Shown: positions 29,300-37,452, counted from the first letter of the stretch. The stretch: 64,000 nt of DNA from Psychroserpens luteolus (GCF_021032705.1 NZ_JAHVXI010000003.1:186001-250000), one strand, 5' to 3'. The notes: generated by a model from the letters alone, not told the origin. Program-made: numbers and translations.

Positions 29300-29390
29300 G
29301 TGTACAACAACGTGTATAGCCAATTGCTCATTCAACTTGCACTCGAATACAAGCGTAGCGAACTAGCGCAAGCAAGAGAAAATTGAGCAA
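29300..29390 (+). repeat. attC-like site 3, right end missing
   Basis: R'' GTGTACAAC, AAC, L'' GTGTAT and the shared GCGTAGCGAACTAGCGCAAGC stretch are present. The site then closes early (AATTGAGCAAT pairs with the left arm's AATTGCTCAAT-like bases), and no L'/R' boxes follow. R'' equals the reverse complement of its unit's start (GTTGTAGCAC) apart from one missing base. Loss of R' would fuse this unit to the next one. Confidence 0.6.
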
Positions 29391-29407
29391 TATAAATTTG
29401 AAAAACT

Positions 29408-30205
29408 ATGGACACGAATATCTTACCTCATCACCAACGTGCAATCAATAACCTTGTGAAAGAATATCAAGACGATGAGCGGTTTGAGGCTTTAATCATT
29501 GGTGGTTCAGTTGCCAAAGGATACGCGAGATCTGATTCAGATATTGATTTTATGGTGGTTGCCTCAGATGAAGAATTTAAAAACCAACAAAAAGCAGGAG
29601 ACTTTTTTATCAACCGAACAGACTTAACAGATTATCCAGGTGGCTTTGTGGATGGAAAAGTCATCGACATGCATTACCTCAGGCAAGTCGTTGACAGAGG
29701 AAATGAACCCACCCGATCGGCATTTGATCACGCAATCATAGCCTTTTCAAAAGTAGATGACCTAGCTAGTATCATCCATTCTATCCAACAATACCCTGAA
29801 GCCGATCGTGATCAAAAAATGCGAAAATTCTATTCAATGACCTTTATTCAGAATTGGCTAATGGGTGAAGCAGAACGACATGGCAACATTTATACGAAAA
29901 GCCGCGCAGCATCACAACTTGTGCTGTTTGCCGGGAGGTTGATTCTCACATACAATCGTGTGTTTTTCCCATATCATAAGTGGTTTTACGAATATTTGTC
30001 AAAATGTAATGACAAACCCAAAAACCTGATCAAAGAAATGAATCAGGTTTTAAACCAACCTACTGCGGAAAATGCTAATAGACTGTTCGAAAACGTCCGA
30101 GGATTTAGAGATTGGAATGTAACTGATATTGAAGCTTTTCATTGGTTTATGGAAGATGTAGAATGGTCCTGGAGAAATAATAAACCACCCCTTGAGGATT
30201 GGTAG
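29408..30205 (+). CDS. Nucleotidyltransferase-fold protein, aminoglycoside-nucleotidyltransferase-like
   Basis: 265 residues. Near residue 30, IIGGSVAKGYARSDSDIDFM is the Gly-Ser plus Asp-x-Asp active-site motif of Polβ-type nucleotidyltransferases, the superfamily that contains aminoglycoside adenylyltransferases. The C-terminal part is helical (FYSMTFIQNWLMGEAERHG, FHWFMEDVEWSW), as the substrate-binding half of those enzymes usually is. Which substrate it modifies is unknown, and resistance is only a possibility. A TAAATTTG element (29393-29400) stands 8 nt before the ATG. Confidence 0.75.
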   Translation: MDTNILPHHQRAINNLVKEYQDDERFEALIIGGSVAKGYARSDSDIDFMVVASDEEFKNQQKAGDFFINRTDLTDYPGGFVDGKVIDMHYLRQVVDRGNEPTRSAFDHAIIAFSKVDDLASIIHSIQQYPEADRDQKMRKFYSMTFIQNWLMGEAERHGNIYTKSRAASQLVLFAGRLILTYNRVFFPYHKWFYEYLSKCNDKPKNLIKEMNQVLNQPTAENANRLFENVRGFRDWNVTDIEAFHWFMEDVEWSWRNNKPPLEDW

Positions 30206-30259
30206 TACATAAGAAAAAGAGAATTTGAAATGAAACGAAGTATAGAGAAAGATAACGAA

Positions 30260-30311
30260 GTGCCAACAACATATAACCCAATAACTGACGATTACACGAA
30301 CACGTTATGTC
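30260..30311 (+). repeat. attC-like site 4, short form
   Basis: R'' GTGCCAAC, spacer AAC, ATATAACCC, a short middle, ATTACAC, GAACAC, R' GTTATGTC at 30304. At 52 bp it has the boxes but almost no variable middle, as short attC sites do. No matching GTTGGCAC start lies upstream, consistent with the fusion implied at site 3. Confidence 0.6.
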
Positions 30312-30324
30312 TAATTAGAAGAAA

Positions 30325-31746
30325 ATGAGTAAAAAATACATAATATTCGCATTTACTCTTTTTTTCCTTCTTTTATTTGACTGCTCACAGAAGAAAAAAG
30401 AACCTTTAGTACAAAAGTCGACTTTAATTGTGGATAAAATAGATTCTGTGGGAAACAAATTTATCCGAGATGGAAAAGTAATGGGTTTTTCCATAGCTGT
30501 TGTAAAAGATAATAAAACGCTATATAATAACAGTTTTGGATTTATTGACTCGTTAAAAACAATTTCAACTAACAATGATCATTATTTTTTAATGGCTTCA
30601 ATTTCTAAGTTAGTAGGATCCACTCTAGTTATGAAACTTGTTGAGGAAGGGATTTTGGACTTGGATGATTCTCTCTCTGATGTATTACCAGATTTTCCAA
30701 ATAAAGAACAAGCAAGCAAAATAAAACTCCGACATTTAATCTCAATGACTTCAGGTCTTAAAGAGTATGCGTCAACGCTCGATAGTATTTATGTCGCTAC
30801 AGGTAAAAGTCCGACTAAAGAAGACTACTATAACTTTTTTGATTCGCAAGAATTAGAATTCGAACCTGGAGCATATTATAAGTACGTGAACTCTGGTTTT
30901 GTACTAATGGCTATGATAGTAGAAAGAGCTACAAAAATGCCATTTCAAAATAGTATTGATCGAATTATCAATGAACCCTCAGGTTTTAATATTGAGCTGA
31001 TTTCATCTTACATTGATAATCCAAAAATGAGTAATCATTTTGAGTTAATAGATGACGTAATTAGGAAAAGAAAACACTGGCCCTGGATTAAAGGTGATGG
31101 CGGAATGACTAATACAGCAATTGATTTGGCTTATTTTCCTGAAAAATGGATGAATGGCTCTATTATATCACAAAATTCTTTTAAACAAATGATTAGCCCT
31201 ACAAAGCTAAGTTCTGGATTTTCTTCTGAATATGGCTTGGGTGTGAAAAATGGAAGCTTTGAAGGAGTTAAAATGTTTGGTCATTCTGGAGGAGATAAAA
31301 CAACTTACAGTATGATGTTTCATTTTCCCGAAGTAAAAACTACTATTGTCACAATGGTAAATACTAACAATACACCTTCCAATGCAAGGCAAATATTCTC
31401 TGAAGTTGCATTAATTGTGCTAGATAAGAAAAAACCTAACCATAAATTAAAGCCATTAAAGAATGAGGATCTCTCCAATCTAGCAGGAAGTTATCTCAGT
31501 CCTGGAGATAAAAAAAATAAAACTGCATTTATAATTTATAATGAACAAGATCAATATCTATATTATACTTTTGACAAAATTATAGAAAATGGGGAAAAAA
31601 TGTACAACTTAGGAAACGGTGAGTTTTGGATCGAGAGGTGGCCTTTTGATAGAATCCATTTTGTAAAAAATGATACTAATAAAATTGTGGCATTAAAAGA
31701 GTTTTACGGAGGGTATATGTCTCAATTAAAATTAAAGATTGATTAA
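30325..31746 (+). CDS. Serine hydrolase, class C beta-lactamase/DD-peptidase fold, lipoprotein
   Basis: 473 residues with a lipoprotein signal (lipobox LLFDC). Active-site motifs of the penicillin-recognising fold are present: SxxK as MASISKLVG (Ser about 93), YxN as YKYVNSGF (about 191) and the third motif as GHSGGDKT (about 321). Members are DD-carboxypeptidases, esterases, D-aminopeptidases or AmpC-type enzymes, so the name beta-lactamase is only the fold. It is the single gene of a unit bounded by sites 4 and 5. A longer paralog is at 51460. Confidence 0.85.
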   Translation: MSKKYIIFAFTLFFLLLFDCSQKKKEPLVQKSTLIVDKIDSVGNKFIRDGKVMGFSIAVVKDNKTLYNNSFGFIDSLKTISTNNDHYFLMASISKLVGSTLVMKLVEEGILDLDDSLSDVLPDFPNKEQASKIKLRHLISMTSGLKEYASTLDSIYVATGKSPTKEDYYNFFDSQELEFEPGAYYKYVNSGFVLMAMIVERATKMPFQNSIDRIINEPSGFNIELISSYIDNPKMSNHFELIDDVIRKRKHWPWIKGDGGMTNTAIDLAYFPEKWMNGSIISQNSFKQMISPTKLSSGFSSEYGLGVKNGSFEGVKMFGHSGGDKTTYSMMFHFPEVKTTIVTMVNTNNTPSNARQIFSEVALIVLDKKKPNHKLKPLKNEDLSNLAGSYLSPGDKKNKTAFIIYNEQDQYLYYTFDKIIENGEKMYNLGNGEFWIERWPFDRIHFVKNDTNKIVALKEFYGGYMSQLKLKID

Positions 31747-31748
31747 CT

Positions 31749-31837
31749 AGCCGTAACAATATGTATAACTAATTGCCTAGCTTATGTGTACTAAGAATAT
31801 AATCACCGAAGGTAAACCATACACGAACACGTTGTAA
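31749..31837 (+). repeat. attC-like site 5
   Basis: R'' AGCCGTAAC (7 of 9 positions complementary to the unit's own start GTTATGTCT at 30304), AAT, ATGTAT, a 40-nt middle, then ACCATACACGAACAC and R' GTTGTAAG at 31831. Its right half, from AATCACCGAAGG on, is nearly identical to that of site 6. Confidence 0.7.
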
Positions 31838-31880
31838 GTAATTTAAGAAACCTACTTAATAAATAAATTTACTGATTGAA

Positions 31881-32348
31881 ATGAAATTGAATGAATACTT
31901 AGTTAATCGGCTTAAAGAAATCCTTACAGAAGGAAAATGGGTTGTAGGAACAAATTTTAAAGAACAAATCTTTGATTTAGATTGGAACCAAGCCATTCAG
32001 AAAATAGATGATTTTAATACTATTGCCGACATCACTTTTCATATTCATTACTATATAGAAGGAGTAGCAAAAGTACTTGAAGGTGGCTCTCTTGACATAA
32101 AAGACAAATTTAGTTTTGACTCTCCTCCTATTAAATCACAGCAAGACTGGAAAAATCTAGTAAATAAATTTTGTTCTGATTCAGAAAGATTTATAGAACT
32201 AGTAAAAGACATGGATAATGAAAAACTATTGAGCGATTTTATTGAAAAGAAATATGGAAATTATTATAGAAACATTGATGTAATAATAGAACATACTTAC
32301 TATCATCTTGGACAAATTTTACTTATAAAAAAACAAATTAATAAATAA
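31881..32348 (+). CDS. DinB/YfiT-like four-helix protein
   Basis: 155 residues, all-helical, with histidines where the DinB-like superfamily binds metal: ITFHIHYYIEG near residue 55 and IIEHTYYHLGQILLIKK near residue 140. Such proteins are metal-dependent hydrolases or thiol transferases, often linked to stress or antibiotic response. It is the only gene of the unit between sites 5 and 6; the two unit ends are complementary at 9 of 10 positions. Confidence 0.72.
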   Translation: MKLNEYLVNRLKEILTEGKWVVGTNFKEQIFDLDWNQAIQKIDDFNTIADITFHIHYYIEGVAKVLEGGSLDIKDKFSFDSPPIKSQQDWKNLVNKFCSDSERFIELVKDMDNEKLLSDFIEKKYGNYYRNIDVIIEHTYYHLGQILLIKKQINK

Positions 32349-32350
32349 AC

Positions 32351-32458
32351 TACGTACAACAACGTACATAATTAATTGCTCAGTTGGTTAAGCAAAAGAA
32401 AAAAAACAATCTTGCGAAAATAATCACCGAAGGTAAACCATACACAAACACGTTGTAG
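32351..32458 (+). repeat. attC-like site 6
   Basis: R'' TACGTACAAC, AAC, GTACATAATTAATTGC, a shorter middle, ACCATACACAAACAC and R' GTTGTAGC at 32452. R'' is complementary to the unit's own start GTTGTAAGTA (31831) at 9 of 10 positions. Confidence 0.7.
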
Positions 32459-32485
32459 CCAATTTAAAAGGACATCGAAACATCA

Positions 32486-32833
32486 ATGAATTACAGAAAA
32501 ATTACATTTATAATACTTACGGTATTAATTCTTGGAACAATATTTTACAACTCATACTTTCCAAAATTTTTAATTACAGGAAAGTACGTTGCTAATATCG
32601 AAGATGAATTTGCAACTTTTGGAGTTTCCAATGGAGACCAACTTATTCTAAACGAGGACGGAACTTTTCAATCCGATTCTTGGGGAACAGGAACATATGT
32701 TCTAAAAGGTAAAGAAATTGAATTTAATTACAACGATGGTAGTATTCACACTCAATTTAACAGACCATTGTTTTTTGGAAAACCAAGAATAATAATATTT
32801 AGAGACTTAAAATCTGAATTCATAAAAAAATGA
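32486..32833 (+). CDS. Small membrane-anchored lipocalin-like protein, unknown function
   Basis: 115 residues. An N-terminal hydrophobic segment (FIILTVLILGTIFYNSYF) anchors a small beta domain: GKYVANIED, LILNEDGTFQSDSWGTGTY, GKEIEFNY, a pattern seen in lipocalin-like or META-type domains. Function unknown. It is the only gene of a unit starting at site 6 and ending at the half-site at 32899; those ends are complementary at 9 of 10 positions. Confidence 0.6.
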   Translation: MNYRKITFIILTVLILGTIFYNSYFPKFLITGKYVANIEDEFATFGVSNGDQLILNEDGTFQSDSWGTGTYVLKGKEIEFNYNDGSIHTQFNRPLFFGKPRIIIFRDLKSEFIKK

Positions 32834-32898
32834 CAATCCAAGAATAATTCATTACTCGAAAGGAGTAAAAGTATTGACTTGGGGAAAAATAAAAAAAC

Positions 32899-32934
32899 TG
32901 GTTACAACAACGTGTATAGCCAATTGCTTGGTCT
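32899..32934 (+). repeat. attC-like site 7, left half only
   Basis: R'' TGGTTACAAC, AAC, L'' GTGTAT and AGCCAATTGCT are intact, but no matching right half follows closely. The R'' is complementary to the unit's own start GTTGTAGCCA (32452) at 9 of 10 positions. Confidence 0.65.
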
Positions 32935-33257
32935 ATTTTTACTTAGTCACATTGGTTACCATTGTATAAAAACGATAAAATCAGGATATTTCCTACTAAA
33001 GAGAAAAATAGTATTTTTGTTATTATATTCAACATATAACATTTTGAGAAACACCCTTAAATTTATATTAGCTTAAGATTAACCTTAGAAACCACAGGTT
33101 AATAACTTTTTTATTCGAGTGATCTTCTACTCGAATCGGTTTTCCATTTAATTATTCTTTGTCGCATTGCTATAAAAAGCAATCACGTATGTTTTTCGGT
33201 TTTGATAATTCAATTTTGAAAAAGCAATGATTAAATGGTCCATAAAATCAAAAAAAT

Positions 33258-33264
33258 GTTAGGC
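33258..33264 (+). repeat. Isolated R'-type box
   Basis: GTTAGGC fits GTTRRRY exactly and lies 20 nt before the DUF1062 gene, as R' boxes do before other units here. Its L' neighbour is not recognisable. Confidence 0.45.
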
Positions 33265-33277
33265 AGATTTATAAATT

Positions 33278-33892
33278 GTGAGAAACGAATATACCTGGGA
33301 AATAAAAGCGATAAGTACTCCCCTTTTAATAAAAAAATGCAGTCATTGTCATAATGATAGATTTTATTGTAGCGAAAAATTTAGATTAAATGCTCAAAAG
33401 AAAAATATAGACGTATGGTTGATTTACAGATGCAAAAAATGTGATAATACAACTAATATGACAATATTTTCTAGAATCAAACCAAGTTCAATAAATAAAA
33501 AATTATACAATCAACTTTCTGAAAATCAGACTCAAATAGCTTGGAGATATGCATTTTCTAATGAAATAAAACAAAAAAACAATATACAATTAGATTTTAA
33601 AAGTGTTGAATATAAAATACTCTACGATAATATAACTTTAGAAGATATTTTAAGTTCTGACATCGAAATCATCACTTTTAAGATTAAATATCCTTTTGAT
33701 TTTAATCTTAAATTATCATCCGTTATTCGGGCTTGTTTAAAAATATCATCAAAACAATTAGAAAGATTAATTGAGTTGGAAGTCATTTCAATTCAAGACA
33801 AATATTTACAAAAAAAACACAAAGTGAAAAATGAAAGTATTATAAAAATAGACGTAATAAAATTGAAAAAAAATATGGAATCTAAAAACTAA
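33278..33892 (+). CDS. DUF1062-family protein with CxxC zinc ribbon
   Basis: 204 residues from GTG 33278, the only start before the conserved N-terminus. KKCSHCHNDRFYCSEKFRLNA followed by DVWLIYRCKKCDNTTNMTI is the DUF1062 signature, with two CxxC pairs likely to bind one zinc. The C-terminal half (LSSVIRACLKISSKQLERLI) resembles a short S4-like/RNA-binding helix pair seen in this family. Function is unknown; the family is often carried in accessory regions. It lies 20 nt after an R' box. Confidence 0.75.
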   Translation: MRNEYTWEIKAISTPLLIKKCSHCHNDRFYCSEKFRLNAQKKNIDVWLIYRCKKCDNTTNMTIFSRIKPSSINKKLYNQLSENQTQIAWRYAFSNEIKQKNNIQLDFKSVEYKILYDNITLEDILSSDIEIITFKIKYPFDFNLKLSSVIRACLKISSKQLERLIELEVISIQDKYLQKKHKVKNESIIKIDVIKLKKNMESKN

Positions 33893-33905
33893 ATAAAACA
33901 ACGAA

Positions 33906-34063
33906 CAGCTAAAAACGTGTATAGTTAATCAATAGCTCTATGTGTATTTGAACATGAGAGCAACAAACTGGTGGAAGCAAAGCCCTTCGGATTTCCCTCT
34001 GGCCAGCTTTACTATGTTAACTTACTACGTCAATACTACTTAAGATGCACAAACACGTTTTAC
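33906..34063 (+). repeat. attC-like site 8, diverged
   Basis: AGCTAAA, AACGTGTATAGTTAATCAATAGCTC on the left; the middle shares ACTGGTGGAAGCAAAGCCCTTCGGAT-type bases with sites 1 and 2; the right end reads ATGCACAAACAC and GTTTTACT at 34057. R'' is degenerate (AAA in place of AAC), so this copy may be inactive. Confidence 0.55.
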
Positions 34064-34130
34064 TAGATTTTCTAAAACGGTATAATTCTTGATAAATTCT
34101 ACAATATTTTAATCATTCAACACAAACCAG

Positions 34131-34694
34131 ATGAAAAGAATTTTACTCACTTTAACTTTCTGCGGACTAACTTTAATCGCAAAATCACAAAATGCAAGTA
34201 TCGAACAATCAACGTATGGCATACAAACTGGATTTTTAGGAATTTGGGCCCATAACGAAACGAAATTAACAAATTCAATTGCATTGCGTTCTGAAATTGG
34301 ATTAGACAGCGGAATTTGGGGAGGTGATTTCTATGACGGAACGGGATTTTTAATGACACCTGTAATTACTCTCGAACCCAGACTCTATTATAATTTGAAT
34401 AAAAGAGTTAGCAAATCAAGAAGAATTGATGGAAACAGTGGAAATTTCATTTCACTAAAAACAAGTTATCATCCAGATTGGTTTGTGATTTCAAATACTG
34501 ACAATGTTAATGTCATAAGTGATATTTCTATAATTCCTACTTGGGGAATAAGAAGAAATCTTGGAAAACATATCACCTACGAAACCGGAATTGGAATTGG
34601 GTACAGATATGTCTTTGCAAAACAAGCCGGGTTTCTTGAAAATGAAAGTGAAACAACTGTGAACCTACATTTGCGAATTGGATATCGATTTTAA
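34131..34694 (+). CDS. Small outer-membrane-barrel-like protein, unknown function
   Basis: 187 residues with a signal peptide (LLTLTFCGLTLIAKSQN). The body alternates hydrophobic and polar residues, contains ITLEPRLYYNL and SGNFISLK, and ends LHLRIGYRF with a terminal Phe, the usual signature of small outer-membrane beta-barrels. It is a clear paralog of the protein at 49035: TYGIQTGF/TFGIQTGY, IIPTWGIRRN/IIPTWGMRRN and the same final residues. Role unknown. Confidence 0.7.
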   Translation: MKRILLTLTFCGLTLIAKSQNASIEQSTYGIQTGFLGIWAHNETKLTNSIALRSEIGLDSGIWGGDFYDGTGFLMTPVITLEPRLYYNLNKRVSKSRRIDGNSGNFISLKTSYHPDWFVISNTDNVNVISDISIIPTWGIRRNLGKHITYETGIGIGYRYVFAKQAGFLENESETTVNLHLRIGYRF

Positions 34695-34709
34695 AGTAGG
34701 TAGGAAAAA

Positions 34710-34808
34710 GCCCTAACCGGTTCGTTTCAGTCATATCCTAATCGTAAGTCATTGCAATTTATTATCTTAGTAAAACACAACAAGACCAACACAAACACTT
34801 AGTGTTCA
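34710..34808 (+). repeat. attC-like remnant 9
   Basis: GCCCTAAC at 34710 could be an R'' box, and ACACAAACACTTAGTG near 34789 resembles a decayed L'-spacer-R' end. The middle shows only weak similarity to sites 1 and 2. Confidence 0.35.
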
Positions 34809-34874
34809 GTATTTTGCAATCTCTAAATTAAATGATATGAATCTAAAAACTAAATAATTAATAATGTTTAATGA

Positions 34875-34970
34875 TGGTTTACGGATTTCTATTGAAATCC
34901 AATCATCCTTCATTCCATTTTTGCTAACTTAGTTCTCGAACATTATACACCACGTATAATTACGTTAGGT
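34875..34970 (+). repeat. attC-like remnant 10 (right half)
   Basis: Hairpin GATTTC-n4-GAAATC, then the shared CCATTTTTGCTAACTTAGTTCT block, then a diverged L' and an R' box GTTAGGT (34964). The left half is absent. The R' box fits GTTRRRY. Confidence 0.55.
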
Positions 34971-34976
34971 ACAATT

Positions 34977-35603
34977 ATGAAGATCTTCAAAAAATACATA
35001 GCACTAATTTTATTGATACTATTAGTGTCATGCAATGATGTTAATGAGATTCCTCTAAAATCTAATATTGAGATTCAGATAGATGGTCTTTTGAGAGAAA
35101 AAGATTGGGAGGATTCCAAAATAATTACTTTGAAGCCTTCAACTACATTATTTTATATAGAAGATGAAGTCAACCTATTTATAGGAATTAGAAATACAGA
35201 TAGTATTAATAGATATATTGACTTATATATAAATAATGATTCAATTGGAACAATTAATTTACACGCATCAATGCAACTTGGCGAACGCTTGTTAGGTGAT
35301 CACTGGAATGATACCATTCCAACTTGGGATTGGGGCAATAATAAAGATTGGATTTCAAATAATGTTGAAATAGTAAATCACAATGAGAATATGTCTTTTC
35401 AAGAAAGCATAGCGCCTTATGAAGGATTTGAATTCAAAATTTTAAAACGAAAAATTAAGAGTAAAAAAAATCGAATTCGAATTGAAATTAAAGATTTTTT
35501 AGGAGAAGCACAGGATATTGTGTATCCGTTAGATTCTGAAAGGAATAATAAAGAAAATTGGAATACTATAAATATTAAAAGTCAAATGATCAATGAAAAG
35601 TAA
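34977..35603 (+). CDS. Lipoprotein with CBM9/DOMON-like beta domain
   Basis: 208 residues with lipobox LLVSC near residue 19. IEIQIDGLLREKDWEDSK, then LFIGIRNTDS and YIDLYINNDS, resemble the sugar-binding-like beta-sandwich (CBM9 or DOMON type) that begins with 'I-DG-l-E-W' patterns. Ligand unknown. The ATG follows the R' box of site 10 by 6 nt, so there is almost no leader. The stop shares one base with the next start (TAATG). Confidence 0.65.
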   Translation: MKIFKKYIALILLILLVSCNDVNEIPLKSNIEIQIDGLLREKDWEDSKIITLKPSTTLFYIEDEVNLFIGIRNTDSINRYIDLYINNDSIGTINLHASMQLGERLLGDHWNDTIPTWDWGNNKDWISNNVEIVNHNENMSFQESIAPYEGFEFKILKRKIKSKKNRIRIEIKDFLGEAQDIVYPLDSERNNKENWNTINIKSQMINEK

Positions 35604-36052
35604 TGAACGCTATAAATATTGTAAATAGAGAATTGACCTCTGAAGAAATTGAACTTGTCAACTCTGGGTTTGATGACCTTTCAATAGAAGAAGGTATAGA
35701 CATAGAAAGTACTGAAAAAATAAGCTTTGTGGCATTGAAAGAAAACAGACTTATTGGTTGTTCTTCTGGTTTGGCCCATAAAAATGGAGAGACTTATTCT
35801 GGTTGGTTCTACCTGACCGATCTATTTGTTGAGAAGGACTATCGCGATCAAGGCCTAGGGTCTGACCTCTTAAAAGCATTAGAAGAAAAGACAAAAACGA
35901 TAGGAGTTCAAAACATTTGGCTCTGGACCTCAGGAGTGCCTACATTAAGATTTTATGACAGACATGGCTACAAGCCATTTACAGAAATGGAAAATTGGTA
36001 TTCTGACGGAAGCAGTCGAATTGGTCTAAGAAAAAAAATAATAGAATTATAA
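35603..36052 (+). CDS. GNAT-family N-acetyltransferase
   Basis: 149 residues. ISFVALKENRLIGCSSG, then the acetyl-CoA motif A region LFVEKDYRDQGLGSDLL (R/Q-x-x-G-x-G/A) near residue 80, and RFYDRHGYKPF near residue 120 give the full GNAT fold. It transfers an acetyl group from acetyl-CoA to an amine on a small molecule, peptide or protein; the substrate is unknown. It is translationally coupled to the preceding lipoprotein gene. Confidence 0.85.
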   Translation: MNAINIVNRELTSEEIELVNSGFDDLSIEEGIDIESTEKISFVALKENRLIGCSSGLAHKNGETYSGWFYLTDLFVEKDYRDQGLGSDLLKALEEKTKTIGVQNIWLWTSGVPTLRFYDRHGYKPFTEMENWYSDGSSRIGLRKKIIEL

Positions 36053-36069
36053 AACAAACCTTACTCGAA

Positions 36070-36088
36070 CGCATTGGCACTAATTTTG
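36070..36088 (+). repeat. attC-like right-end remnant overlapping a -7-like element
   Basis: CGCATTGGCAC resembles the R' end CGCGTTGGGA of 39251, with G changed to A. It is directly followed by TAATTTTG (36081-36088), which fits the Bacteroidota -7 consensus and lies 33 nt before the next ATG. Confidence 0.4.
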
Positions 36089-36121
36089 CGACAGACTCCA
36101 CAAATTCAATAACCAACATAA

Positions 36122-37447
36122 ATGAAATATTCACTATCAGTTCTAATCGTTTTCTTAAGCATTACAATTCATGCCCAAGAAGGCCGATATTTTAAATCAA
36201 TTGAAGAAGCCTTAGAAAACCCAGAACAAGTTTATAATTTATCAATCAGTTGGAAAAACTTAACCGAATTCCCTGATGAACTTATTAAATTCAAAAACCT
36301 AACATTTTTAAATCTTTCTAGAAATAAGATTGTTACTATTCCTGATTGGATTGGACAATTAGAAAACTTGGAAGTCTTGATTTTAAAAAATAATGAGATC
36401 TATGAGATTCCTGAAACTATTGGCAACTTATCTAAGCTAAAAGACCTAAATATTAGTGATAACGATTTAGATTATTTGCCTCAAAATCTAAAAAAACTTA
36501 GTCATCTTACGTCATTATATGCTAGTAATAATAATTTGGATACATTCCCGCAAAGTATACTAGAGTTAGTTAATTTAGAATATTTGTCCTTAGATGGAAA
36601 TTCTATACCTGAGATACCTTCTCAAATAGAAAACTTAAATGGGTTGTATGAATTACGATTAGAAAAAAACGAACTACTTGTTTTACCCAAAGAAATAGGC
36701 ACTCTAAATAATCTAAAGGAATTGTGGTTAGGATCTAATAAACTGGAACAACTTCCAATGGAAATTGGTACCCTTTCAGAACTGAAAGCATTGTATTTAG
36801 GCTCAAATAAACTAGTAACAATTCCTGAGAATATAGGTAACCTTACCATGCTTCAAACGCTAGATTTATATGATAATGGCTTAACCACCTTACCCGAGTC
36901 TATTGGTAAACTAGATCATTTAATCTTTTTAAATCTTATTAGAAATTATGAGTTCTCTCTTTTTCCAAATAGTATAGGCGATTTAAAATCAATTAAAGAT
37001 TTAAGATTGACTAACAGTAAAAAAATCACCTCAATTCCTAATTCGTTTTCTAAACTTCAAACCCTAGAAAGTCTAGCTCTTGGATGGTGTGAGAATTTAG
37101 GATTTCCAGAAGTCATTTTAAGCTTAGAATCTCTTGAATTTTTGGAATTAAGCAGTAATAATATACTTGAAATTCCTGAAAAAATTCAGAATTTAAAGGG
37201 GTTAAAGCGGCTGTTGTTGAATAACAACAACATAAGCTCAATTGATATTGTTTGTGCGCTTAAAACCCTAAAAACACTTGAGTTAGAAGGAAATTCATTA
37301 AAGTCAATTCCAACTTGCATAGCTAGTCTTGAACGATTGAGAAGACTAAACTTAGCATGGAATAACATTCGTAAAAAGGATATCAAAAAGTACAAGTCTT
37401 TATTGCAGGAGTCTATCAACGAATTAAGTATTGATTCTCAAAATTAA
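36122..37447 (+). CDS. Secreted leucine-rich repeat protein
   Basis: 441 residues. A signal peptide (SVLIVFLSITIHAQEG) is followed by about 16 leucine-rich repeats of ~23 residues from residue 40 to 425, with the consensus LxxLxxLxLxxNxLxxLPxxIxxL (for example LEVLILKNNEIYEIPETIG). LRR proteins form a curved scaffold for protein binding; no enzyme domain is present. It lies 5 nt before a SUKH-like gene, and the two may work together. Confidence 0.88.
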   Translation: MKYSLSVLIVFLSITIHAQEGRYFKSIEEALENPEQVYNLSISWKNLTEFPDELIKFKNLTFLNLSRNKIVTIPDWIGQLENLEVLILKNNEIYEIPETIGNLSKLKDLNISDNDLDYLPQNLKKLSHLTSLYASNNNLDTFPQSILELVNLEYLSLDGNSIPEIPSQIENLNGLYELRLEKNELLVLPKEIGTLNNLKELWLGSNKLEQLPMEIGTLSELKALYLGSNKLVTIPENIGNLTMLQTLDLYDNGLTTLPESIGKLDHLIFLNLIRNYEFSLFPNSIGDLKSIKDLRLTNSKKITSIPNSFSKLQTLESLALGWCENLGFPEVILSLESLEFLELSSNNILEIPEKIQNLKGLKRLLLNNNNISSIDIVCALKTLKTLELEGNSLKSIPTCIASLERLRRLNLAWNNIRKKDIKKYKSLLQESINELSIDSQN

Positions 37448-37452
37448 AACTA

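Larger units (their letters stand above)
32834..33277. other. Intergenic stretch with half attC-like site and several hairpins
   Basis: This 444-nt stretch holds no convincing gene. It contains the left half of attC-like site 7 (32899-32934) and three perfect stem-loops: TTAACCT/AGGTTAA (33079-33102), ATTCGAGT/ACTCGAAT (33113-33136) and ATTGCT/AGCAAT (33166-33183). A lone R' box GTTAGGC follows at 33258. It may be an attC-like site enlarged by inserted or diverged sequence. Confidence 0.6.

Noticed and set aside
32879-33076. 65-residue hydrophobic frame
   Set aside because: Starts at TTG just before an attC-like half-site and reads through it; no recognisable protein features beyond AT-rich hydrophobicity.
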